DNA of 64,000 nucleotides, taken from positions 1,240,001-1,304,000 of the forward strand of contig JAWLAG010000001.1 of assembly GCA_041395505.1 (NCBI GenBank), given 5' to 3'. The position numbers were made by a program, and so were the translations under genes. Source of the stretch: Steroidobacteraceae bacterium (lineage in GTDB: Bacteria > Pseudomonadota > Gammaproteobacteria > Steroidobacterales > Steroidobacteraceae). Under the pieces are notes generated by a model. That model ran no database searches. It saw only the letters and a program-made list of their open reading frames with translations, and was not told the DNA's origin. Below, one piece after another: positions 18,387 to 27,078 of the stretch (the first letter of the stretch is position 1; every line of letters starts with the position of its first letter).

Positions 18387-18406
18387 GCGTAAGCCGGGGA
18401 CCAGCC

Positions 18407-19273
18407 ATGTCGTGGTTCGAGAAAATCATGCCCTCGCGCATCAAGACCGAGCGCCGCCGCCGCTCGGTGCCCGAGGGCTTGTGGATCAAGTGCTCTGCCT
18501 GCGATGCGGTCCTCTATCGCGCCGAACTCGAACGCAACCTGAACGTCTGCCCCAAGTGCGCGCACCACATGCGTATCGGCGCGCGCGAGCGTTTGGTCAT
18601 GTTCCTCGACCCCGACGGCATCGATGAACTCGGCGCCGAGGTAGCACCTCTGGATCCGCTGCGTTTCAAGGACAGCAAACGCTATCGCGATCGCCTGAGT
18701 GCGGCACAACGCAGCACTGGAGAGAAAGATGCGCTGATCGTGTTCACGGGCACGCTCGAAGGCCAACCGGTCGTCACCTGCGCGTTCGAGTTCCGCTTTC
18801 TCGGCGGCTCCATGGGATCGGTCGTCGGTGAACGCTTCAAGCGTGCCGTGGACCTCGCGATTTCCGAGCGGCGCGCGCTCATTTGCTTTTCATCGAGTGG
18901 CGGTGCGCGCATGCAGGAGGCGCTGCTGTCGTTGCTGCAGATGGCCAAGACCAGCGCGGCACTGGCGCGATTGGCCCAGGCGCACATGCCCTATGTTTCC
19001 GTGCTGACGGATCCGACCACCGGTGGCGTGTCGGCAAGCCTCGCAATGCTGGGGGACATCAACATCGCCGAACCCAAGGCGTTGATCGGTTTCGCGGGGC
19101 CCCGGGTCATACAGCAAACGGTTCGCGAGACTCTGCCCGAAGGGTTCCAGCGCAGCGAATTCCTGCTCGAGCACGGCGCGATCGACATGATAGTCGATCG
19201 ACGTGACATGCGATCGCGCATTGCCGCGTTGCTGCGCCTTCTGATGCGGCGACCGCCGCAGCAGGCTGCCTGA
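18407..19273 (+). CDS. accD: Acetyl-CoA carboxylase carboxyltransferase subunit beta
   Basis: Beta half of the carboxyltransferase that makes malonyl-CoA for fatty acid synthesis. The N-terminal zinc ribbon has Cys29, Cys32, Cys48 and Cys51, followed by the crotonase-like carboxyltransferase domain (GGSMGSVVGERFKRA, SSSGGARMQE). Length is 288 residues. The ATG at 18407 has a GGGGA ribosome site; the longer upstream frame is not coding. A TATCAT at 18371-18376 inside truA could be a local -10 element. Confidence 0.96.
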   Translation: MSWFEKIMPSRIKTERRRRSVPEGLWIKCSACDAVLYRAELERNLNVCPKCAHHMRIGARERLVMFLDPDGIDELGAEVAPLDPLRFKDSKRYRDRLSAAQRSTGEKDALIVFTGTLEGQPVVTCAFEFRFLGGSMGSVVGERFKRAVDLAISERRALICFSSSGGARMQEALLSLLQMAKTSAALARLAQAHMPYVSVLTDPTTGGVSASLAMLGDINIAEPKALIGFAGPRVIQQTVRETLPEGFQRSEFLLEHGAIDMIVDRRDMRSRIAALLRLLMRRPPQQAA

Positions 19274-19289
19274 CCCTGCCGGTCGTCCG

Positions 19290-20546
19290 ATGAGCGGACT
19301 CGAGGCCTGGCTCGAGCGGATCAGCTCGGTTCATAGCCAGGGAATCGACCTTGGCCTTGAACGTGTCGCGGCGGTTGCACGCAGACTCGGGTTGCTGGAC
19401 GCGCCCCCGCCGTGCATCACCGTGGCAGGCACCAACGGCAAGGGCTCGACGGTTGCTTATCTTGCGGCTATTGCCGCTGCCGCCGGCCGTCATTACGGCG
19501 TATTCAGTTCGCCGCACCTTTTGCGTTTCAATGAACGTATCCGCGTCGACTCCCGTCAGGCGGACGATGCCACCATCGTGGCGGCGCTCGAGTCCGTGGA
19601 CGCTGCGCGCGGCGGAATCAGTCTGACTTACTTCGAATTCAACACGCTTGCGGCGCTTTGCATATTTCGCGACCAGCAGGTCGACCTGATGATCCTCGAG
19701 GTCGGCCTCGGGGGACGGCTCGATGCGACCAATATCGTCGCTGCAGATGTCGCCGTCATCGTATCGATCGGTTTCGATCACATGGCATGGCTCGGCAATA
19801 CGCTCGATGACATTGCCCGTGAAAAAGCCGGTATCGCGCGACGTGGCAGGCCCGTGGTGCTCGGCCCCGAGCCGTTGCCGACAACCCTTCATGGCCAGCT
19901 GCGCGAGCTTGGATCGAAGGTAGTGCAGGTCGGCGAAGACGTGAGTTTCGCCTGCGCAGACGGCGGTTGGTGTTACCGCGGCACCCGCACGGTGCGCCGG
20001 GGCCTTGCCGCACCACCGCTCATGGGTCACGCACAAGCCGGGAACCTCGCGGCGGCGATGGCGGCATGGGAGCAACTTGGCCGCTGGCCGCTACCCGACG
20101 CGAAGCGGTTGAATTCGGCGCTGTCGGCCCTGTCCCTGCCGGGCCGCATGCAGCGCCATGTCGATAGCTGCGAGTGGCTGCTCGATGTGGCGCACAATGT
20201 TCCCGCGGCGGAGGAGTTGGCACGGAACCTCGCACAGTTGCAAAGGCCCCGTACTTGCTGGGCAATCGCCGGTTTCCTGTCGGACAAGGACCCGCACGGG
20301 TGCGCATCGGCATTGCGCGCTCAGGTCGATCGCTGGGTGCTTTGCGACATCGACGATCCTCGCGGTCTGACGGCAGATGATGTGGCGGCCCGGCTTGGCG
20401 ATGGGTTCCAGGTCGTACTGCGCTGCACATCCGTCGCCGAGGCATGCCAGCGCGTGCGCGATGAAGCCGAGCCCGGCGATCGCATCGTGGTCTTCGGTTC
20501 ATTCCATGTCGTGGGGCCGGCGCTGGCATGGCTCGGGATATACTGA
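19290..20546 (+). CDS. folC: Bifunctional dihydrofolate synthase / folylpolyglutamate synthase
   Basis: Mur-ligase family enzyme that adds glutamate to dihydropteroate and then to folates. The P-loop is AGTNGKGSTVAYL near residue 46, and the second ATP-binding region includes the Mur-type motifs in the C-terminal half (LLDVAHNVPAAEEL). Length is 418 residues. It sits between accD and a SPOR-domain gene as in Pseudomonas. The last codons overlap a TATACT hexamer that may drive the next gene. Confidence 0.95.
   Translation: MSGLEAWLERISSVHSQGIDLGLERVAAVARRLGLLDAPPPCITVAGTNGKGSTVAYLAAIAAAAGRHYGVFSSPHLLRFNERIRVDSRQADDATIVAALESVDAARGGISLTYFEFNTLAALCIFRDQQVDLMILEVGLGGRLDATNIVAADVAVIVSIGFDHMAWLGNTLDDIAREKAGIARRGRPVVLGPEPLPTTLHGQLRELGSKVVQVGEDVSFACADGGWCYRGTRTVRRGLAAPPLMGHAQAGNLAAAMAAWEQLGRWPLPDAKRLNSALSALSLPGRMQRHVDSCEWLLDVAHNVPAAEELARNLAQLQRPRTCWAIAGFLSDKDPHGCASALRAQVDRWVLCDIDDPRGLTADDVAARLGDGFQVVLRCTSVAEACQRVRDEAEPGDRIVVFGSFHVVGPALAWLGIY
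20539..20544 (+). promoter_or_regulatory. -10-like hexamer TATACT, six bases before the SPOR gene GTG
   Basis: TATACT, then six bases, then the GTG start at 20551. No Shine-Dalgarno sequence is seen. The spacing predicts transcription starting at the start codon. No -35 element is obvious. Confidence 0.45.
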
Positions 20547-20550
20547 TCGC

Positions 20551-21135
20551 GTGGAACCTCACGTGAAATATCGGCTGACGGGTGCGGCAATTCTCATCGT
20601 CCTGGTCGTGCTACTCGTACCCGAAATCCTGCGCGGACCGGTGGACGCAAATCGACTCCCCGGGCAGCCAGCGACGAGTGGCAACGCGAATTCCAGCTCC
20701 TATACCATCGATCTTTCCGATCAGTCCAGAGCCGGCACCGCCCCGGCCGCCCCGGGCAGTGCGCCGCCGGAGGCAATCGCGGCAAGTGAGCCTGCGCAGC
20801 CCGTCTCGACCCCGGGGCCGGACACAGCCGCGCCGGCGGAGACGGCCCAGCGGACAGGCGCAGCGGTGGAGCCGCCGCGGATACCACAGTCAGCTGGCGA
20901 GAAAATCGGCTTCGCGTTTCAGGTTGGCAGCTTTGCATCGCGCGACAACGCCGAGCGGGTGGCAGCCGAGCTTCACAAGACCGGCCTGCCGGTTTATCTG
21001 TCACCGACAAACTCGGGCAGTCGCCGTCTTTACCGGGTTCGCGTCGGACCCGTCGCGAGCCGCGATGGCGCGACGCAGTTGGGCAAGCGCGTCGTTGCGG
21101 CCGGGCGAAGCGGGCAGGTGGTGCCCACGCCCTGA
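20551..21135 (+). CDS. SPOR-domain protein (DedD-like)
   Basis: A 194-residue bitopic inner-membrane protein: a short cytoplasmic N-terminus, one membrane segment (about 9-27), a Pro/Ala-rich periplasmic linker and a C-terminal SPOR domain (about 115-190; FAFQVGSFASRDNAERVAAEL and YRVRVGPVASRDGA). SPOR domains bind glycan strands lacking stem peptides at the septum, so a DedD-like role in division is likely. The position between folC and cvpA is conserved in Pseudomonas and E. coli. The start is GTG 20551; a GTG at 20563 is possible. Confidence 0.88.
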   Translation: MEPHVKYRLTGAAILIVLVVLLVPEILRGPVDANRLPGQPATSGNANSSSYTIDLSDQSRAGTAPAAPGSAPPEAIAASEPAQPVSTPGPDTAAPAETAQRTGAAVEPPRIPQSAGEKIGFAFQVGSFASRDNAERVAAELHKTGLPVYLSPTNSGSRRLYRVRVGPVASRDGATQLGKRVVAAGRSGQVVPTP

Positions 21136-21179
21136 TGCCGACTGCGACGCGGTGAACGTCCTGCGCGCAGGCAATCCTG

Positions 21180-21185
21180 TACAAT
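21180..21185 (+). promoter_or_regulatory. Possible -10 element TACAAT upstream of cvpA-purF
   Basis: TACAAT followed by a GC-rich stretch lies 40 bases before the cvpA start in the gap after the SPOR gene. A good -35 is not visible, so this is a moderate guess. Confidence 0.35.
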
Positions 21186-21225
21186 CGCGTCGCCGCGGCT
21201 CGCGGGTCAGACGGTGGGGTCCTGT

Positions 21226-21732
21226 GTGACGACGTTCGATGCCATCATGTTGGGCATTATTATCGTGTCGGCGGTGGTGGGTGCATTTCGCGGCTTTCTG
21301 CGCGAAGCAATCGGGCTTGCGACATGGATCGTCGCACTGTTGCTTGCCTGGCACATGAGCGACCTGGTCGAACCCTATCTCGGCGGAATACTTGCGGACT
21401 CCCCGGCGCGACCCTGGGCGGCGCGCGTCGTCGTTTTCTTCCTGGTGCTGCTCGCCGGTGCCGGTGTCGCTGCGCTGGTGTCCATGTTCGTGCGTGCATC
21501 TTTCTTCAGCGGCGCAGATCGCATGCTCGGCGTCTTGTTCGGCGTGTTGCGCGGAATCGTGCTGTTGGGCGTCATCGCCATCATCGGCCAGACATTGCGC
21601 CTCGATGGCGAGCGCTGGTGGACCCAGTCGCAGTTTGCCCCCTACGCCGAGAGTGTCGGCAACGTATTGCGCGCGGTTGTGGGTGATTCGCTGGATCGTC
21701 GCGCCGCCGGCACGGAACCTGTCAATACCTGA
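21226..21732 (+). CDS. cvpA: CvpA family inner-membrane protein
   Basis: A 168-residue protein with four predicted membrane segments, the typical size and shape of CvpA. The signature GAFRGFLREAIGLATW is at the end of the first membrane segment. It is needed for colicin V production in E. coli, while its general role, linked to envelope function and bile resistance, is unclear. GTG 21226 is chosen because GGTGGGG precedes it and the N-terminus then fits the family; GTG 21214 is an alternative. purF follows after 21 bp, the usual arrangement. Confidence 0.9.
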   Translation: MTTFDAIMLGIIIVSAVVGAFRGFLREAIGLATWIVALLLAWHMSDLVEPYLGGILADSPARPWAARVVVFFLVLLAGAGVAALVSMFVRASFFSGADRMLGVLFGVLRGIVLLGVIAIIGQTLRLDGERWWTQSQFAPYAESVGNVLRAVVGDSLDRRAAGTEPVNT

Positions 21733-21753
21733 GCATGGAATGGTGAGCTAACA

Positions 21754-23262
21754 ATGTGCGGCATAGTCGGAATCGTCGGCACCTCACCGGTCAACCAGCG
21801 GATCTACGATGCGTTGACAGTGCTGCAGCATCGTGGACAGGATGCTGCGGGCATCATGACGTCCCATCAAGGCGAGTTGTGCGTGCGCAAGGGCAGTGGA
21901 CTGGTGCGCGATGTCTTCCAGCAGCACCACATGCTCGAACTACGTGGCAACATCGGCATCGGCCATGTGCGCTATCCGACTGCCGGCGCCGACAATGTCA
22001 CCGAGGCGCAGCCATTTTATGTGAATGCTCCATACGGCATCTGTCTTGGCCACAACGGCAACCTGACGAACGCGCGTGAACTCACCGAAGTGCTGATCCG
22101 CGAAGACCGGCGCCACTTGAACACGACTTCCGATTCCGAGGTGTTGCTCAACGTGCTCGCATCCGAGCTGCAGCGAGTGGGCACGCCGCGCATCACGCCT
22201 GCCGATATCTTCGCTGCGGTGAGTGCCGTATACCGGCGTTGTCGCGGCGGATTCGCCGTGGTTGCAATGGTGATCGGGCATGGCGTCCTGGGTTTTCGCG
22301 ACGCCAATGGCATCAGACCGCTGGTGCTCGGCGAGCGGGAGACGGCCCGCGGGCGCGAATACATGCTCGCCTCCGAGAGCGTCGCGCTCGACATGCTCGG
22401 CTTCGCCCTGGTGCGGGACATCGCGCCCGGCGAGGCGGTATTCATCGACGAAATGGGCCGGCTGCATGCCCAGCAGTGCGTGAGCGCGGTGCGGCACACG
22501 CCCTGCATATTCGAACTCGTCTATTTCGCCCGACCGGACTCGATCATCGACAATATTTCCGTTTATCGCGCCCGCATGCGCATGGGCGACCGGCTCGCCG
22601 AGCGCATCCGGCAATTACGCCCGGAGCACGACATCGACGTCGTCATACCCATCCCGGATACGAGTCGCACCTCGGCCCAACAGGTGGCCCAGATTCTTGG
22701 CGTCAAGTACCGCGAGGGCTTCATCAAGAATCGCTACATCGGCCGCACCTTCATCATGCCCGGGCAGGAGCAGCGGGCCAAATCGGTGCGCAGCAAGCTC
22801 AATGCGATCGATTTCGAATTCCGGGGCAAGAATGTCCTGTTGGTCGACGATTCCATCGTGCGCGGCACGACCTCGGCACAGATCATCGAACTTGCGCGCG
22901 AAGCCGGAGCCCGCAAGGTCTATTTCGCCTCGGCGGCGCCACCCGTACGCTATCCGAACGTCTATGGCATCGATATGCCGGCATCCTCGGAGCTGGTCGC
23001 GGCAGGGCACAGCATTGAGGAGATCACGCGGATGATCGGCGCCGATTGGCTCATTTACCAGGAACTTGAAGATCTGGTCGCCGCCTGTCAGCACGACAAC
23101 GCGCGTATCCATGAGTTCGACACCTCCTGCTTCTCGGGCGCGTATGTCACGGGCGATGTGACGCCGGACTACCTCGCGCGCCTCGAGGCGGAGCGTTCCG
23201 ACGCGGCCCGCTCGCGGCGCCGTGAGTTGACGGCCGGGTTGCGACTCGCTGGCAACAACTAG
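21754..23262 (+). CDS. purF: Amidophosphoribosyltransferase
   Basis: First committed step of purine synthesis: PRPP plus glutamine gives phosphoribosylamine. Cys2 of MCGIVGIVG is the N-terminal nucleophile of the glutaminase domain. The PRPP-binding motif VLLVDDSIVRGTTS is near residue 365. Length is 502 residues (E. coli 505). A GGTGAG ribosome site precedes the ATG. Confidence 0.97.
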   Translation: MCGIVGIVGTSPVNQRIYDALTVLQHRGQDAAGIMTSHQGELCVRKGSGLVRDVFQQHHMLELRGNIGIGHVRYPTAGADNVTEAQPFYVNAPYGICLGHNGNLTNARELTEVLIREDRRHLNTTSDSEVLLNVLASELQRVGTPRITPADIFAAVSAVYRRCRGGFAVVAMVIGHGVLGFRDANGIRPLVLGERETARGREYMLASESVALDMLGFALVRDIAPGEAVFIDEMGRLHAQQCVSAVRHTPCIFELVYFARPDSIIDNISVYRARMRMGDRLAERIRQLRPEHDIDVVIPIPDTSRTSAQQVAQILGVKYREGFIKNRYIGRTFIMPGQEQRAKSVRSKLNAIDFEFRGKNVLLVDDSIVRGTTSAQIIELAREAGARKVYFASAAPPVRYPNVYGIDMPASSELVAAGHSIEEITRMIGADWLIYQELEDLVAACQHDNARIHEFDTSCFSGAYVTGDVTPDYLARLEAERSDAARSRRRELTAGLRLAGNN

Positions 23263-23270
23263 CCTGCGGC

Positions 23271-24401
23271 ATGAACCTGCGCACCGAGATCCTGGGTGGA
23301 CTCGATGCAGCGCTGCGCTCGGTCGATGGCAGGCGTGTTACCGCCGGCTTCCTCAGGGCGCGAGACATCCGGCGGACCTCGGTCGCGGCGGTGGGCAAGG
23401 CCGCCGCGGCAATGCTGCAAGGCGCGATCGATGCGCTCGGTCCGTCCATGCGAGCCGCGCTGCTCGTCACCAAGCATGCCCACACTCCTGATGAGCTGCG
23501 CGTCGACCCCCGTTGCCAATGTCTGGAAGCCGCTCATCCGCTGCCAGATGAAGCGAGCCTCGTGGCCGGCGGTGCGCTGCTCGAATTCATCGGCCGGGTG
23601 CCGCCCGGCGATGACCTATTGCTGCTCGTCTCGGGAGGCGCGTCGAGCCTCGTCGAGGTCTTGCGGGAAGGGGTGACCCTGGATCAGATGATCGCGCTCA
23701 CGCGCGATGGTCTCTCGAGCGCCCGCGATATCGCTGCGCTGAATGCCGAGCGCGGTCGGCTGTCGCGCCTCAAGGCGGGTGGCCTGACAGCTGCGATAAA
23801 TCGCGCGGCGCTTGCGCTCTTTCTATCCGATGTTCCGGGTGATGATCCGGCCGTCATCGGTTCGGGATTGCTGGCACCACGACGTGGCGACGAGATTGAA
23901 CGCCACGTCGTAGCGCGTATCGACGATGCACTTGCCGCGGCGGCGCTGGCGCTGCAGGCCGAGCCGTCCGAAATCCACATCGCGCCACGCGCACTCGATC
24001 ACGATACCGAAACGGCCGCAAACGGACTGATGCAGGCGCTGCAACGACATCGCATATGCATTTTCGGGGGCGAATCGCTGGTCCGTTTGCCACCAACGCC
24101 AGGACGAGGCGGACGCAACCAGCACCTGGGCTTGATACTCGCGGGACGGATCGCCGGGCGCAACGATGTCGCGATACTTGCCTGCGGTACCGACGGGACG
24201 GATGGCCCCACAAGCGATGCGGGAGCGCTGGTCGATGGCGGCACATGGTCGCGCATCGAGGATGCCGGTATCGACCCGCTACAGAGCCTCGCGCTGGCTG
24301 ATTCCGGCACGGCGCTGGCGGCAGCGGGCGATCTCGTCCACACTGGACCGACGGGCACCAACGTGGGGGACCTGTTGATTGCCATGCGACGTTTGATGTA
24401 A
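23271..24401 (+). CDS. DUF4147/MOFRL family glycerate kinase-like protein
   Basis: A 376-residue protein of the glycerate 2-kinase (GckA/GarK-II, often misnamed TtuD hydroxypyruvate reductase) family. The N-terminal DUF4147 part has VGKAAAAM, TKHAH and LVSGGASSL; the C-terminal MOFRL domain has GGRNQHLGL and CGTDGTDGPTSDAGA. The family phosphorylates D-glycerate to 2-phosphoglycerate. No other glycerate or glyoxylate pathway gene is near; it lies 8 bp after purF and 10 bp before a kinase gene, so it is probably in the same operon. Confidence 0.82.
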   Translation: MNLRTEILGGLDAALRSVDGRRVTAGFLRARDIRRTSVAAVGKAAAAMLQGAIDALGPSMRAALLVTKHAHTPDELRVDPRCQCLEAAHPLPDEASLVAGGALLEFIGRVPPGDDLLLLVSGGASSLVEVLREGVTLDQMIALTRDGLSSARDIAALNAERGRLSRLKAGGLTAAINRAALALFLSDVPGDDPAVIGSGLLAPRRGDEIERHVVARIDDALAAAALALQAEPSEIHIAPRALDHDTETAANGLMQALQRHRICIFGGESLVRLPPTPGRGGRNQHLGLILAGRIAGRNDVAILACGTDGTDGPTSDAGALVDGGTWSRIEDAGIDPLQSLALADSGTALAAAGDLVHTGPTGTNVGDLLIAMRRLM

Positions 24402-24411
24402 TAGGCACGCA

Positions 24412-25668
24412 ATGCGACTAATGTTCGTTGCCGAGGATCCGCGTTACCGTGCGTTGATCCGGCACCATCTGTCCTGTGAATGGCCCGACGTCGAGGTCGT
24501 TGCCTACAACCCGAAGGTGAACGGGCCATTGGCGCAGGAGTTTCTCGCCCAGGGGTTCGGCGCTGTCTTGTTGTGCGATGAGTGGACCGGCGGACAGGGC
24601 ATCGACTGGCTGCCGGAGCTGACCGCGCGACAAGGGTTTGCGCCGGTGATCTTCATGACCGACCGCGCGGATTCACAGATCGCGCGAGCGGCCCGCGATG
24701 CCGGCGCGTTCGCTGTCATCGGCAAGGAACGCCTCAATCACGATCGCCTGATCGCCACGGTCAACTCGGCCGTTGCGGCGCAGGACGCCGCCCAAGCCGA
24801 GTGGCGATCGTCGGACGCCGCGCGCGAGGCGGCGACATTCTGCGGAGCGACCATCCGCGGCTACCGCCGCATCAGCAAGCTTGCTTCCGGCTCGGTCTCG
24901 GAGCTGTTCCTTGCCGAGAGCGAGCGGGCTGGCTGCCTGGTCGTCTTCAAGGTGACCCGGGATCAGCGCAAGGCCGATGGTGTCGATCAGTCATTCGAGC
25001 GCTTCCTGCAGGAATACGAAATCGTCCGCCGCATCAAGCACCCTAGTATCGTCAAGCTATATGACCTCGGCGTCACCGATGAGCACGCCTACCTCGTCAT
25101 GGAGTATTTCCGCCGCGGTGACCTGCGCTCGCTGATGCGCAATGGAGTCACGATGCGCCAGGCGCTGCGCTTTGCGCATGCGATCGCGAGGGCGCTCGAG
25201 GCCGTGCATGCGGCCGGCGTGCTCCATCGCGACCTGAAGCCCGGCAATGTCATGTTGCGCGAGGACGGCGGCGTCGCACTCATCGATTTCGGCATGGCCA
25301 AGCACGAGGCGCTCACGCTCGAGATCACCGACGCCGGACTCATCTTCGGTACGCCGCATTACATGAGCCCGGAGCAGGGCCACGCCCAACCGCTTGATGA
25401 GCGCAGCGACCTTTACAGTCTTGGAGTCATCCTCTACGAACTTCTGACCGGGCACAAACCATTCGATGCCGACAATCCCATGGCCATCATCTACATGCAC
25501 GCCAAGCGCGAGCCCGAGCGATTGCCCGAAGACATGGCGATGGTGCAGCCGGTTCTCGACCGGCTGCTCGCGAAGCGTCCGGACGACCGATACCGCAATG
25601 CCCGGGCCGTGGTCGACGCGCTCGGCGAGCTCATGCGGCAGACTGACGCTGCCGAACGCGCCGCGTGA
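24412..25668 (+). CDS. Receiver-Ser/Thr (Hanks-type) kinase fusion
   Basis: A 418-residue soluble protein with an N-terminal response-regulator receiver (about 1-122) and a C-terminal eukaryotic-type kinase (about 148-410). The receiver keeps its active residues: Glu8/Asp9, acceptor Asp56, Thr83 and Lys105. In the kinase, Lys180 (VVFKVTRD), a Glu in FLQEYEIVRR, His272-Arg273-Asp274, Asn279 and the DFG Asp292 are present, so activity is likely. The glycine loop is irregular (ASGSVSE). There is no membrane segment or PASTA sensor. Phosphorylation of Asp56 may control the kinase, which is inference. The stop overlaps the miaE GTG start. Confidence 0.85.
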   Translation: MRLMFVAEDPRYRALIRHHLSCEWPDVEVVAYNPKVNGPLAQEFLAQGFGAVLLCDEWTGGQGIDWLPELTARQGFAPVIFMTDRADSQIARAARDAGAFAVIGKERLNHDRLIATVNSAVAAQDAAQAEWRSSDAAREAATFCGATIRGYRRISKLASGSVSELFLAESERAGCLVVFKVTRDQRKADGVDQSFERFLQEYEIVRRIKHPSIVKLYDLGVTDEHAYLVMEYFRRGDLRSLMRNGVTMRQALRFAHAIARALEAVHAAGVLHRDLKPGNVMLREDGGVALIDFGMAKHEALTLEITDAGLIFGTPHYMSPEQGHAQPLDERSDLYSLGVILYELLTGHKPFDADNPMAIIYMHAKREPERLPEDMAMVQPVLDRLLAKRPDDRYRNARAVVDALGELMRQTDAAERAA

Positions 25669-26297
25669 ATCCGATACTGGCGGCTGCGACGCCGGGTGCA
25701 TGGCTCGAGCAGGCGGCGCGACGCTGGCGCGAACTACTTATCGACCACGCGAACTGCGAGAAGAAGGCGGCATCAACCGCGCTGGCAATGATTTTCGCCT
25801 ACCCCGAGGACACCGCGCTGTGTGCACAGCTTGCGCGCCTCGCGCGCGAAGAGCTGCGTCATTTCGAGCAGGTGCTGCGCCTGATGGCGGAGCAGGACAT
25901 CCGCTTCGAGCGTCAGCGCCCGGGGCGCTATGGCCAGGCCCTGCATGGCCTTTGTCGCAGTGCGCCCGGGCAGCGCAAGCTCGACCTGCTTCTGGTCGCG
26001 GCACTGATCGAGGCGCGTTCCTGCGAGCGCTTTGCGGCGCTGGCGCCGCTGCTTGCGGGCGAGTTGCGAACATTTTACGAAGATCTGCAACGCTCGGAGG
26101 CGCGGCACTGGCGGCTTTATCTGGATCTCGCGCTGGCGCGGTATGAGGAGGTGCAGGTCAGAGCGCGGCTGGCTGACCTGGCCGCGAGCGAAGCGGCGTT
26201 GATCACTTCGCGAGACACCCTGTTCCGGTTCCACTCCGGGCTGCCCGAGTTCGCGGACTCAGTCGATCCGCGGCAGTGTGCACAGCCGGTAGCCTGA
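25665..26297 (+). CDS. miaE: tRNA-(ms2io6A)-hydroxylase
   Basis: Non-haem diiron monooxygenase that hydroxylates the isopentenyl group of ms2i6A37 in tRNA. The ferritin-like helices carry the expected ligands: Glu in DHANCEKKAA, EExxxH in REELRHFEQV, Glu in LIEARSCERF and ExxH in SEARHW. Length is 210 residues. The GTG start at 25665 overlaps the kinase stop as GTGA, so translation is coupled. The 3' end overlaps the end of the convergent lpxH gene by 39 bp. MiaE depends on oxygen, so its tRNA modification can report aerobic growth. Confidence 0.93.
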   Translation: MNPILAAATPGAWLEQAARRWRELLIDHANCEKKAASTALAMIFAYPEDTALCAQLARLAREELRHFEQVLRLMAEQDIRFERQRPGRYGQALHGLCRSAPGQRKLDLLLVAALIEARSCERFAALAPLLAGELRTFYEDLQRSEARHWRLYLDLALARYEEVQVRARLADLAASEAALITSRDTLFRFHSGLPEFADSVDPRQCAQPVA

Positions 26298-27032
26298 CTC
26301 GTCCCATCGCAAATAGCTCCCCTCGTCATACCAGCTGCCCAGCACGATTCGCGTGCAGAGCCGGCCGTCGACGCGGTGTTCATGTATGCCGGGGCGATGA
26401 GTATGCCCGTGAATGAGTATGTCCGCTCCGCTCACCCGAAATGCCTGCGCAACTGCCGCGTCGTTGACGTCCATGATCTGTGGTTGCGTAGCGCCGGTGT
26501 GTTCCTTGCTGCCCTTGCGAGCGGCTCCGGCAAGGGCGAGCCGGTGGGTCAGCGGCAAGCGCAAGAACTCGCGTTGCCACTGCCGGCCGCGCACCAGCGT
26601 GCGCAATTCCTGATAGGGCAGGTCATCCGTGCATAGCAGATCGCCGTGACTTATGAGCAGCTTGCGTCCATGCAACTCGGTCAGGCTGGGATCGGCCAGC
26701 GCGATGCAACCACTGCGATTCGCAAAGTCGCTGGCCAGCAGAAAATCGCGATTTCCGTGCATGATGAAACACGGCACGCCGCACCTGGCAAGATCCGCAA
26801 GTGCCGCAATGATCTGTGCCGCGCAGGCGTCCGGATCGTCGTCGCCGACCCAGCTTTCGAACAGATCTCCGAGTATGTACAGCGATGTTGCCGTCTGCGC
26901 ATCGCGCTCGACGAATGCAATGAACTGCCGGGCAGCTGCCGCGTGATGGGCGTCCAGGTGCAGGTCGGAAACGAACAGGTGCGTCAATGCTGCGCTGTGG
27001 GGTGCATGAGCCTGGCCCGATTCTAGCAGCAT
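26259..27032 (-). CDS. lpxH: UDP-2,3-diacylglucosamine diphosphatase
   Basis: Cytoplasmic/peripheral membrane phosphoesterase of lipid A synthesis that makes lipid X. All calcineurin-like metal motifs are present: SDLHLD, LGDLFESWVGDD, HGNRDF, SHGD and HGHTHRP. From the ATG at 27032 it is 257 residues. An in-frame TTG at 26987 would give 242 residues starting MTHLFVSDLHLD, closer to E. coli LpxH (240), and a TAGAAT hexamer (27020-27025, minus strand) lies between the two starts, so the TTG start is quite possible. The 3' end overlaps miaE by 39 bp. Confidence 0.93.
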   Translation of the reverse strand: MLLESGQAHAPHSAALTHLFVSDLHLDAHHAAAARQFIAFVERDAQTATSLYILGDLFESWVGDDDPDACAAQIIAALADLARCGVPCFIMHGNRDFLLASDFANRSGCIALADPSLTELHGRKLLISHGDLLCTDDLPYQELRTLVRGRQWQREFLRLPLTHRLALAGAARKGSKEHTGATQPQIMDVNDAAVAQAFRVSGADILIHGHTHRPGIHEHRVDGRLCTRIVLGSWYDEGSYLRWDESGYRLCTLPRID

Positions 27033-27066
27033 GCGTTACGTTCTCGTCGGTCACCGGCGATTACCG

Positions 27067-27072
27067 TAAAAT
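27067..27072 (+). promoter_or_regulatory. -10-like hexamer TAAAAT, six bases before the gltX start codon
   Basis: TAAAAT is followed by six bases and the ATG at 27079. There is no Shine-Dalgarno sequence in the short lpxH-gltX gap. The spacing predicts a message starting at the ATG. Confidence 0.5.
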
Positions 27073-27078
27073 GACCTA

